From Candidatus Cloacimonadota bacterium (GTDB taxonomy: Bacteria > Cloacimonadota > Cloacimonadia > Cloacimonadales > Cloacimonadaceae), in assembly GCA_028683635.1 (NCBI GenBank), contig JAQUHL010000144.1:1-5722 (forward strand): 5,722 bases of DNA. Reading direction: 5' to 3'. This document shows, piece by piece, positions 1 to 5,464 of this stretch. Numbering within the stretch: position 1 is the stretch's first letter; each line of letters opens with the position of its first letter. The position numbers and the translations under genes were made by a program. The notes under the pieces were generated by a model. It saw nothing but the letters and a program-made list of their open reading frames with translations, was not told the origin of the DNA and did no database searches.

Positions 1-240
1 AGCATCGGCCATTTTTTGGGTATGGACACTCACGACCTGGGAGGCAGGGATGTAGTGCTCGAAGCTGGAAACGTGATCACCGTCGAGCCTGGTATCTACA
101 TTCCGGAAGAGCGTTTGGGCATCAGAATCGAGGATGACGTCCTGGTAACACCCGAAGGAAACTGCGTGCTTTCCCAATATATCCCCAAAGAAATCGAGGA
201 AATTGAGGAAATCCGCCAGGCTGCCCTGAGCAATGTATAA
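1..240 (+). CDS. pepP: Xaa-Pro aminopeptidase (aminopeptidase P, M24B family), 3' end only
   Basis: This is the last 79 codons of a gene that begins before the window. The family removes an N-terminal residue that precedes proline, using two metal ions, normally in the cytoplasm. The visible part is the end of the pita-bread catalytic domain. GHFLGMDTHD (residues 3-12 of the fragment) contains two histidines spaced as in E. coli PepP His354 and His361. VEPGIYIP supplies a metal-binding glutamate at fragment residue 29, and GIRIEDD supplies another at residue 44. Their spacing of 15 matches this region of the family approximately. The C-terminus is short, with a Glu-rich tail, and no extra domain follows. 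The reading is open from base 1, so the internal ATG at 22 is not the start. The last 8 bases overlap coaD. The closely related prolidase PepQ is the main alternative, but the GHxLGxDxHD form favours aminopeptidase P. Confidence 0.9.
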   Translation, partial: SIGHFLGMDTHDLGGRDVVLEAGNVITVEPGIYIPEERLGIRIEDDVLVTPEGNCVLSQYIPKEIEEIEEIRQAALSNV

Positions 241-709
241 GAAAGCCATCTATCCTGGAACCTTCGATCCCATCACCCTGGGACACATCAACATCGTGGA
301 GAAGGCTGCCAAGCTCTTTCTGGAAGTACTGGTAGCAGTAGCGGACTATACTGGCAAGACCACCCTTTTTGATCTCCAGGAAAGAGCTGAACTCTGCCGC
401 GCGTCTCTTTCCCACTTGCCAAATGTCCACGTAGTCACCTTTTCAGGCCTGGCTGTGGAACTGGCGCAGAAGGAAAAATGCTCCATCATGATCAGGGGTA
501 TGCGTGCTGTATCGGATTTTGAATATGAGCTTTCTCTGGCTCTTACCAACAAGAAGTTAAGCCCGGAGATCGAGACCATATTCCTGGTTCCCAGCCTCCG
601 CTATATGTATCTATCCTCTTCGATGATCAAGCAGCTTGCCGATTTGGGAAGCAATCTCGAGGATTTTGTTCCCGCACCGGTACTAAAGGCTTTTGCCCAA
701 AGGAAATAA
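233..709 (+). CDS. coaD: Phosphopantetheine adenylyltransferase (PPAT)
   Basis: CoaD transfers AMP from ATP to 4'-phosphopantetheine, giving dephospho-CoA, the penultimate step of coenzyme A synthesis in the cytoplasm. The 158-residue length is normal for the family. The nucleotidyltransferase fold signature is complete: YPGTFDPITLGH at residues 7-18 includes the TxGH nucleotide-binding motif. Lys42, Arg88 and Arg91 fall at the same numbers as the substrate-binding residues of the E. coli enzyme. RGMRAVSDFEYE (88-99) and YLSSSMIK (126-133), the second ATP-binding signature, are both present. The ATG overlaps the end of the upstream peptidase gene by 8 bases and has no strong Shine-Dalgarno sequence, so re-initiation after the upstream stop is likely. 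The stop codon directly abuts the dnaB start. Nothing is missing or unusual in the protein itself. Confidence 0.97.
   Translation: MYKKAIYPGTFDPITLGHINIVEKAAKLFLEVLVAVADYTGKTTLFDLQERAELCRASLSHLPNVHVVTFSGLAVELAQKEKCSIMIRGMRAVSDFEYELSLALTNKKLSPEIETIFLVPSLRYMYLSSSMIKQLADLGSNLEDFVPAPVLKAFAQRK
699..704 (+). promoter_or_regulatory. Ribosome binding site of dnaB
   Basis: The purine-rich AAAGGA lies inside the last codons of coaD, with five bases between it and the dnaB ATG at 710. It supports that start, because the two genes abut with no intergenic base. Confidence 0.6.
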
Positions 710-2083
710 ATGCCGCGCAAGAAAGAAGAACCAGAAAAAATCCAGATCTCAGACCGCAGCTTACCTTCTGATATCAATGCAGAATCGGCCGTCCTTTCCG
801 CCATGCTTATCGATACGGATGTAATACCCAAGGGTATAGAACGCATCAAGGAAACATATTTTTACCGCTCTGCCCACAAGATCATCTACCGCACAATCTG
901 CGAGCTTTTCAGTGAAAGCAACGAAATAGACGCTCTCATCCTCATCAATCGTTTGGATCGGAACAACCTTCTTGAGAAAGCCGGAGGAGTCCCCTATATC
1001 AACGAGTTGGTTGATATCGTGGTCTCCAGTGCCAATTTCGATTACCATCTGGATATCATGATCGAACAGGCTCGGCTGCGCCAGCTCATTATCTCTTCAA
1101 ACCGCATCATCGAATCCTGCTATTCTTCCGCCAAACCTGTGAAGACGATCATCGACGAAGCCGAACAAGCCATCTTCGAAATCGCCGAACTGCCCATGTT
1201 TCAGGGATTCCAGAAAGTGGAGCAGATCTCGGCTCAGGTGCTCAAGATGATCGATGAAATCGCCACCAGCAGTTCCCATCTCATGGGTGTGGGTTCCGGG
1301 TTCAGCGATCTGGACAAAATCACAGGTGGTTTTCGTCCCGGCCAGTTCATCATCATAGCTGCCCGACCTGCCATGGGCAAGACCTCTTTTGCGCTTAATA
1401 TCGCTTCCTATGCCGCCGTCAATCTCGGCAAAAAGGTAGCCATCTTCACGATGGAAATGGCTGCGGATGAATTGGTTATGCGCCTGTTTAGCAGCGCTTC
1501 GGAAGTGAATATGGATGCCATGCTCAAAGGCAGCGGTATGACGGAAGAAAAGCTCATCCGCATCATGCAGGCCTCGGAAGCCCTATCCTCGAGAGCAATT
1601 TATATAGACGATCAGGGAACCAATACTCCCCTGGATATCCGCGCCAAAACCAGAAGGCTTTTGGCCGAACTGGGAGGTCTGGATCTCGTGATAATAGACT
1701 ATCTCCAGCTCATGACTCTATCCCGGGAACGGGAAAACCGCCAGCAGGAAATCTCCGAAATATCCCGAGCCCTAAAGGTTGTTGCCAAGGATCTGAAGAT
1801 CCCCGTCGTGGCGCTATCCCAGCTCAATCGCCAGTTAGAAAACCGGGAGGACAAACGCCCCCGGCTGGCCGATCTGCGTGAGTCCGGTGCCATCGAACAA
1901 GATGCCGACCTGGTGATGTTCCTCTACAGAGATGAATACTACTATCCTGAAACCACCGAAAAGCCGGGAATTGCAGAGCTCATTATCGGCAAAAACCGCC
2001 ATGGCAATGTCGGTACGATCGAGCTCGGCTTTACAAAACAATACACCCAATTCCGCTCCCTGGATAAAATCCACGAACCATAG
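710..2083 (+). CDS. dnaB: Replicative DNA helicase DnaB
   Basis: DnaB is the hexameric ATP-driven helicase that unwinds DNA ahead of the replication fork and recruits primase. The protein has 457 residues, typical for the family. The helical N-terminal domain begins with SLPSDINAESAVLSAML (residues 17-33), the usual entry to this fold. The RecA-like motor follows a linker and starts near GSGFSDLD. Walker A is ARPAMGKT (218-225). Walker B is LVIIDYLQL (326-334). The sensor region SQLNR lies at 370-374, LRESG at 389-393, and KNRHG at 428-432 carries the likely arginine finger, Arg430. All motifs needed for activity are intact and no intein interrupts them, although DnaB is a frequent intein host. 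The start is set by the AAAGGA site and by its abutment to coaD. A gap of 15 bases precedes the next gene. Confidence 0.98.
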   Translation: MPRKKEEPEKIQISDRSLPSDINAESAVLSAMLIDTDVIPKGIERIKETYFYRSAHKIIYRTICELFSESNEIDALILINRLDRNNLLEKAGGVPYINELVDIVVSSANFDYHLDIMIEQARLRQLIISSNRIIESCYSSAKPVKTIIDEAEQAIFEIAELPMFQGFQKVEQISAQVLKMIDEIATSSSHLMGVGSGFSDLDKITGGFRPGQFIIIAARPAMGKTSFALNIASYAAVNLGKKVAIFTMEMAADELVMRLFSSASEVNMDAMLKGSGMTEEKLIRIMQASEALSSRAIYIDDQGTNTPLDIRAKTRRLLAELGGLDLVIIDYLQLMTLSRERENRQQEISEISRALKVVAKDLKIPVVALSQLNRQLENREDKRPRLADLRESGAIEQDADLVMFLYRDEYYYPETTEKPGIAELIIGKNRHGNVGTIELGFTKQYTQFRSLDKIHEP

Positions 2084-2098
2084 GGCAACTGCCAGAAA

Positions 2099-2839
2099 AT
2101 GATCAGAGCATTTCTCTCTGGAATCGGGGAATACATCTTGTTCATAGGCAGGGTCTTCGGCAGGTTTCCCCATTTTTACAGGCGCATCCCGGAAATTTTC
2201 CTCCAGGTAAAACGCATTGGTTATGATTCCCTGCTGCTCATCTTTATCACCTCTGCCTTTACCGGTCTGGTTACTGCCCTGCAGGCCGTGTATCAAACCC
2301 GCAACTACATCCCCGTCAGCTATATGGGTGTAATGATCGGCAAATCCACCATGATCGAACTGGGACCAGTGCTCACCGCTTTGGTGCTTACCGGAAAGGT
2401 CGGAGCGTCCATTGCAGCCGAGATCGGAACGATGCGGGTCAGTGAACAAATTGACGCCCTGCAGAGCATGAGCATCAAAGCCGAAGATTTTCTTTATATG
2501 CCCCGGGTTCTGGCCGGATTGATCGCCTTCCCCCTTTTGACCATCTATTCCTCGATCGTGGGCATTATCTGTGCCTGGCTCTTTGCCTGGAAGGCATATG
2601 GTTTGCATTACTACACCTTTTTCAACAACATGAAGAGCTATTTTCACCCCTCCGATCTTTGGGGAGGATTAGTGAAGAGCCTGTTCTTCGGCCTCATTAT
2701 CACGTCCATCGGCTGCTTTCAGGGTGATAAGACCTTTGGAGGTGCAGAGGGCGTGGGTAAATCTACCACCCAAACTGTCGTCAACTCAGCCATCCTGATC
2801 CTGGTATGGGATTTTATCGTTGCATGGATCCTGTTCTAA
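2099..2839 (+). CDS. mlaE: MlaE/YrbE-family ABC transporter permease (lipid transport)
   Basis: MlaE-type permeases sit in the inner membrane and, with an MlaF ATPase and an MCE-domain protein (MlaD), move phospholipids or other hydrophobic molecules between the membranes. The 246 residues give about five hydrophobic segments, near 44-64, 87-109, 136-163, 188-207 and 224-245, preceded by an amphipathic N-terminal helix. The family signature is clear: ELGPVLTALVLTGKVGAS (87-104) continues into AAEIGTMRVSEQIDAL (106-121), the loop that contacts the ATPase. GGAEGVGKSTT (214-224) matches the conserved end motif. No ATPase or MCE gene follows, so its partners must be encoded elsewhere. The ATG at 2099 has only a poor Shine-Dalgarno sequence (an AGGG about 13 bases upstream) but gives a full-length family member. 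The symbol reflects family membership. The actual substrate is not known. Confidence 0.93.
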   Translation: MIRAFLSGIGEYILFIGRVFGRFPHFYRRIPEIFLQVKRIGYDSLLLIFITSAFTGLVTALQAVYQTRNYIPVSYMGVMIGKSTMIELGPVLTALVLTGKVGASIAAEIGTMRVSEQIDALQSMSIKAEDFLYMPRVLAGLIAFPLLTIYSSIVGIICAWLFAWKAYGLHYYTFFNNMKSYFHPSDLWGGLVKSLFFGLIITSIGCFQGDKTFGGAEGVGKSTTQTVVNSAILILVWDFIVAWILF

Positions 2840-3900
2840 AGAAACTCCCTCTCCTGATCCTGCTTTGCTGCTACTTGTTCATACTTTCCTGCAAGGGCGA
2901 ACCCCAACCCAAAACTGCTGAAGAGCTTATTTCCGGAGGTGAGCTTAAGATCCTGTGTCTCCAGGGTTTCAGTGAACATGCCCGCCCGCTGATTAGCAAT
3001 TTCGAGCGCGAATATGCCACCAAAGTTATTCTGCAGACCGTGCCTGCCAGCGTTGAATTGATAGATAGCCTCTATTCCAACAACCTTGATAAAAGCTTCG
3101 ATCTGGTGATCGGATTGGACAATGCTTTCCTGCAAAATCTCGATCCTGAGGAGCATTTCCTTCCCGTAGAGGGAATGGATGGTTTTAGCCTGAACCCGGA
3201 TTGCTACATGGAAAAGGGAAATCGGCTCATTCCCTATGGTTATTCCCATCTGGCCATTGCCTATGACACCCACAGTATCACCACTCCACCTGAGTCTTTC
3301 GGTGAATTGCAGGATTCCAAGTATTACAATCAACTTGGGCTCTGCGATCCTGCTGTCTCTGGCTTCGGCAGATCGGTGCTTTTCTGGAGCCTTGCCCTCT
3401 TTGGAGATGCGGGCTATGAGCAGCTTTGGCGCAGCCTGAGAAAGAATGTGTTATACACTTATCCGGATTGGGATTCCTCTCTGAAAGGAATCGAAAAAGG
3501 AGAATGCAAGCTGATTTTTGCTAATTCTGCCACCGCTGCCTGGACTCAGGCGCAGCAAAAATCCTCTCTGAATCTGGAGGTAAGCACTCTCAAAGAAGGC
3601 AGCTTCCTCTATGTGGAATATGCCTCAGTCCCCATCTCCACTTCCAACCAGGCTCTGGCTCAATCTTTCATCCGTTTTCTGCTCTCCCCCCCCTCCCAAA
3701 CTTTGCTCAGCAGCAGGCTGGGACTCTTTCCGGCAAATAACAAAGCCAGCCTTCCGGCAGCCTTCAATTCCATCCCCTTCTCCACCTATACAGTTAATGA
3801 AAGGCTCAAAAAACAGCAAATCAGGGAAAATCTCCCCTCCTGGCTCGAAGCCTGGAAAAGAGTGTTTTACAATAGCCTGAGCAATGTCGTCCGCATCTGA
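2824..3900 (+). CDS. thiB: Thiamine-type ABC transporter substrate-binding lipoprotein (ThiB/TbpA-like)
   Basis: This is a 358-residue extracytoplasmic solute-binding protein. Residues 1-22 form a lipoprotein signal peptide: KK at 6-7, a hydrophobic stretch, then the lipobox ILSC with the lipidated Cys23. The mature part follows the E. coli thiamine-binding protein block by block, recalled from memory: FDLVIGLDNAFL (92-103), LIPYGYSHLAIAYD (135-148), CDPAVSGFGRSVLFW (174-188), DWDSSLKGIEKGE (215-227), and EGSFLYVEYA (258-267). A thiamine-class ligand is therefore the best inference, but related proteins bind iron, polyamines or phosphonates. No ThiP or ThiQ gene is nearby. The start at 2824 is preferred because it opens directly into the signal peptide. 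An ATG at 2806 would add MGFYRC, and neither start has a good Shine-Dalgarno sequence. The gene overlaps mlaE by 16 bases and contains a run of eight C at 3686-3693. Confidence 0.8.
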   Translation: MDPVLKKLPLLILLCCYLFILSCKGEPQPKTAEELISGGELKILCLQGFSEHARPLISNFEREYATKVILQTVPASVELIDSLYSNNLDKSFDLVIGLDNAFLQNLDPEEHFLPVEGMDGFSLNPDCYMEKGNRLIPYGYSHLAIAYDTHSITTPPESFGELQDSKYYNQLGLCDPAVSGFGRSVLFWSLALFGDAGYEQLWRSLRKNVLYTYPDWDSSLKGIEKGECKLIFANSATAAWTQAQQKSSLNLEVSTLKEGSFLYVEYASVPISTSNQALAQSFIRFLLSPPSQTLLSSRLGLFPANNKASLPAAFNSIPFSTYTVNERLKKQQIRENLPSWLEAWKRVFYNSLSNVVRI

Positions 3901-4363
3901 CCTTCCCCGGGATCCCCGGCTGCATATTGTTCTTTATCAGCCCGAAATCCCCGCCAACACGGGTAATATCGGCCGCCTCTGCCTGGGTATCAATGCCCGG
4001 CTCCACCTCATCAAACCCCTGCGCTTTCTCCTCGATGACAAATCCCTCAAACGCGCCGGATTGGATTATTGGCAGGAACTGGACTGGGAACTGCACGATA
4101 ACCTGGATTGGATCTTTGCCCGCTTTTCCCTTAGTAGCATCTATATGTGCAGCACCAAGGCCCAAACCCTATACACAGATTACAAGTACCACCCTGGGGA
4201 TGTCTTCATCTTCGGCCCGGAAAGCAGAGGCCTCCCCAAAGATTTGCTCGATTCCCACCCCCAACTGATAAAAATCCCCATGAGCGACAAAATCCGCTCC
4301 CTGAACCTTGCCAATTCTGCCGCTATTATAGCTTACGAAGCTATCCGTCAAATCGGCTTATAA
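3884..4363 (+). CDS. trmL: tRNA (cytidine(34)/uridine(34)-2'-O)-methyltransferase TrmL (SPOUT family)
   Basis: TrmL transfers a methyl group from S-adenosylmethionine to the 2'-OH of the wobble base, C34 or cmnm5U34, in the two tRNA-Leu species known from E. coli. The 159-residue protein is a minimal SPOUT domain of normal size. LHIVLYQPEIPANTGNIGR (13-31) is the family opening. RAGLDYW (57-63), FGPESRGLP (110-118), IPM (131-133) and SLNLANSAAIIAYEA (139-153) are the three knot-forming motifs that bind the cofactor. The ATG at 3884 overlaps the upstream gene by 17 bases and gives about ten residues more than E. coli TrmL, which begins close to the LHIVLY motif. No better in-frame ATG or GTG lies between, so this start is kept. 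It is the last gene before the repeat-rich spacer. Confidence 0.94.
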   Translation: MSSASDLPRDPRLHIVLYQPEIPANTGNIGRLCLGINARLHLIKPLRFLLDDKSLKRAGLDYWQELDWELHDNLDWIFARFSLSSIYMCSTKAQTLYTDYKYHPGDVFIFGPESRGLPKDLLDSHPQLIKIPMSDKIRSLNLANSAAIIAYEAIRQIGL

Positions 4364-4405
4364 TTCTACTGATAAATCCAATCCCATCTATTCTCATTCA
4401 GTCAT

Positions 4406-4440
4406 TCCCGTCATTCCCGACCTGGATCGGGAATCCGGGA
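4406..4440. repeat. REP-like intergenic palindrome (hairpin)
   Basis: ATTCCCGA (4413-4420) is the exact reverse complement of TCGGGAAT (4427-4434), with the six-base loop CCTGGA. After a small internal loop, TCCC (4406-4409) can pair with GGGA (4437-4440). Just upstream, TCATTCCCG occurs twice in tandem (4402-4410 and 4411-4419). The layout GTCATTCCCG...CGGGAATCC resembles dispersed intergenic palindromes found in many copies in various bacterial genomes. That this one is multicopy is inference. No T-tract follows, so a simple intrinsic terminator is less likely, although it could still block transcript decay or slow polymerase downstream of trmL. Confidence 0.7.
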
Positions 4441-4452
4441 CAAATCACCCTC

Positions 4453-4562
4453 GTTCCACAGCGTTAATCACTTCTTAATCTACCCTTAATCAAGCGTTAA
4501 TAATTAACGCTTGATTAAGGGTAGATTAACACCTGATTAACGCCTTCGAAGAAGGGTGGAAC
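4453..4562. repeat. Long multi-arm palindrome with 11-base internal periodicity
   Basis: The core is two perfect 27-base arms, 4475-4501 and 4503-4529, around the single centre base A4502. After a four-base interruption on each side, ten more bases pair (4461-4470 with 4534-4543). A third set, GTTCCAC (4453-4459) and GTGGAAC (4556-4562), pairs beyond a right-hand insert that includes the small palindrome CTTCGAAG (4544-4551). Within the left arm TTAAT begins at 4464, 4475, 4486 and 4497, and in the right arm ATTAA begins at 4503, 4514, 4525 and 4536, always 11 bases apart. The units read as a 7-base word (TTAATCA or TTAATCT) plus a variable four-base spacer, and GTTCCAC at 4453 is in the same phase. 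It could form a cruciform in DNA or a very stable hairpin in RNA. Function unknown. Confidence 0.95.
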
Positions 4563-4579
4563 ATTGAAACAAGTTGGTG

Positions 4580-4612
4580 GTTGGACTGGGGTTGGACACT
4601 TGTTGGACACGT
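4580..4612 (+). repeat. Tandem 11-base repeat with core GTTGGAC, three units
   Basis: GTTGGAC occurs at 4580, 4591 and 4602, exactly 11 bases apart, each followed by a different four-base spacer (TGGG, ACTT, ACGT). A related GTTGGTG sits directly before the first unit at 4573, without a spacer. The 7+4 layout is the same as in the neighbouring palindrome, but the core word is different and it is not arranged as an inverted repeat. Confidence 0.8.
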
Positions 4613-4682
4613 AACTCAGGGGCTTAGGCTTCGCCACGCACCCTGCCTGTGTAATGACGCCCGTTGGGCTATCCTCAGTTAC
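4611..4682. other. Possible structured element: imperfect stem enclosing two small hairpins
   Basis: GTAACTCAGG (4611-4620) pairs with CCTCAGTTAC (4673-4682) over ten positions with one C-C mismatch. Inside lie GGC-TTC-GCC (4627-4635) and GCCC-GTT-GGGC (4659-4669), both short stems with three-base loops. The element lies 68 bases before the yggS start, so it could be a leader structure, a small RNA or part of a dispersed repeat. It matches no riboswitch or RNA family that I recognise, and short stems like these can arise by chance. Confidence 0.35.
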
Positions 4683-4740
4683 TTGAGTTTGTGCTTGACA
4701 TCTGGATAGTATCTGAAAGTTTGAAAATTTATATTCAGAT

Positions 4741-4745
4741 GGGAG
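4741..4745 (+). promoter_or_regulatory. Ribosome binding site of yggS
   Basis: GGGAG lies five bases before the ATG at 4751. It decides the start: the ATG at 4739, which would add MGVQ, has no such site, and a TTG start at 4664 would add residues that do not fit the family. Confidence 0.75.
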
Positions 4746-4750
4746 TACAG

Positions 4751-5464
4751 ATGCCAGATATTGCACGCAATGTGTACAAAATAAAGCAGCAGATAGCCGG
4801 AATCTGCCAGGCATGCCACCGCAATCCGGAAGAAATTACCCTGATAGCTGTGACCAAAACGCATCCTGCTGAGTTCATCAATGAGGCACTGAGAAGCGGA
4901 GTTTCCCATTTTGGGGAAAACAAGGTGCAGGAAGCCCTTCGCAAGCTGCCTTTCGTGAGCGAAGCTTATGAGGGATTTCATTACATCGGGCATTTACAAT
5001 CCAATAAGATCCGGCATTTACTGACCCTGAAACCTGCTTTGATCCAATCCATAGACAGCATATACATAGCCGAAAAGCTGAATCTGGCTGCTGGCAACCA
5101 AAACCTGACGCAAAATATTCTGGTGCAGATCAATACCACCCGGGAGGAAAGCAAAACTGGCGTCACCAGAGAAAATGCCCTGGTTTCGATCCAGAAAATA
5201 TCGAAGCTTAAGAACCTGCGCATCAAAGGGCTAATGACCATCGGTCTCTTTGATCGCAACCCGGAAATCACCAGACCCTTTTTCAGGGAACTGAATAGTA
5301 TCTTCGACGAAGTGGCTTCTCTTGATCTGCCCAATGTGGAGATGAAACATCTTTCCATGGGGATGACGGATGATTTTCCGATCGCTTTGGAGGAGGGATC
5401 CAATATGGTCCGGATAGGCTCGGGAATCTTTGGAGCCCGAAATTACAATATCCAAGGAGAATAA
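4751..5464 (+). CDS. yggS: YggS/PROSC-family pyridoxal phosphate homeostasis protein
   Basis: Members bind pyridoxal 5'-phosphate in a TIM-barrel fold resembling the N-terminal domain of alanine racemase. They have no firmly known catalytic activity and help keep PLP and amino-acid pools balanced in the cytoplasm. The 237 residues match the family length. AVTKTHP (33-39) carries the PLP lysine, Lys36, at the same number as in E. coli YggS. FGENKVQE (54-61), HYIGHLQSNK (77-86), GLMTIG (160-165), LSMGMTDD (201-208) and MVRIGSGIFG (219-228) are the standard signatures; the last two contribute to the phosphate-binding pocket. The start at 4751 is chosen from the GGGAG site. In many bacteria yggS adjoins cell-division or lipid genes, and here it overlaps a plsY-like gene by one base, which suggests a coupled pair. 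Confidence 0.96.
   Translation: MPDIARNVYKIKQQIAGICQACHRNPEEITLIAVTKTHPAEFINEALRSGVSHFGENKVQEALRKLPFVSEAYEGFHYIGHLQSNKIRHLLTLKPALIQSIDSIYIAEKLNLAAGNQNLTQNILVQINTTREESKTGVTRENALVSIQKISKLKNLRIKGLMTIGLFDRNPEITRPFFRELNSIFDEVASLDLPNVEMKHLSMGMTDDFPIALEEGSNMVRIGSGIFGARNYNIQGE
5454..5460 (+). promoter_or_regulatory. Ribosome binding site of the plsY-like gene
   Basis: AAGGAGA, the strongest Shine-Dalgarno sequence in the window, lies in the last codons of yggS and ends three bases before the ATG at 5464. It supports a real gene starting at the TAATG overlap. Confidence 0.75.

Larger units (their letters stand above)
4364..4750. other. Repeat-rich intergenic region between trmL and yggS
   Basis: These 387 bases carry no convincing coding sequence on either strand. 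They hold, in order, a REP-like hairpin, a long palindrome with 11-base periodicity, a second 11-base tandem array, an imperfect stem structure, and an AT-rich leader before yggS. Each is listed separately. The region separates two compact gene runs, so it should contain the end of one transcript and the start of the next. I see no classical hairpin plus T-tract terminator and no well-spaced -35/-10 pair. Confidence 0.8.

Noticed and set aside
1835..2647. A 270-codon open frame on the minus strand across dnaB and mlaE
   Set aside because: It lies opposite two well-supported genes with intact family motifs, and its translation shows no recognisable domain. It is a shadow of their codon bias.
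2836..3333. A 165-codon minus-strand frame inside the thiB-like gene
   Set aside because: It is antisense to a gene whose + strand product matches a known family block by block.
4359..4364. TATAAT at the trmL stop codon as a -10 box
   Set aside because: There is no -35-like sequence about 17 bases upstream, and a chance match is likely in this AT-rich junction.
4406..4440. Intrinsic terminator of trmL
   Set aside because: The hairpin is good, but the bases after it (ACAAATCACC) lack a T-tract on the + strand.
4147..4467. A 106-codon + strand frame over the end of trmL and the hairpin
   Set aside because: It overlaps trmL in another frame and is rich in Pro, as expected for a shifted reading of that gene.
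4453..4612. A CRISPR array
   Set aside because: The units are 7 bases with four-base spacers, far shorter than CRISPR repeats and spacers, and no cas gene is present in the window.
4695..4712. TTGACA (4695-4700) as a -35 box of a yggS promoter
   Set aside because: The hexamer is perfect, but no TATAAT-like box lies 16-18 bases downstream; the AT-rich sequence there (around 4716-4723) does not match. A promoter is likely in this area but I cannot place it.
4515..4814. A 99-codon minus-strand frame over the spacer and the yggS start
   Set aside because: It runs through the palindrome and repeats and into yggS, has no recognisable motif, and its composition follows the repeats.
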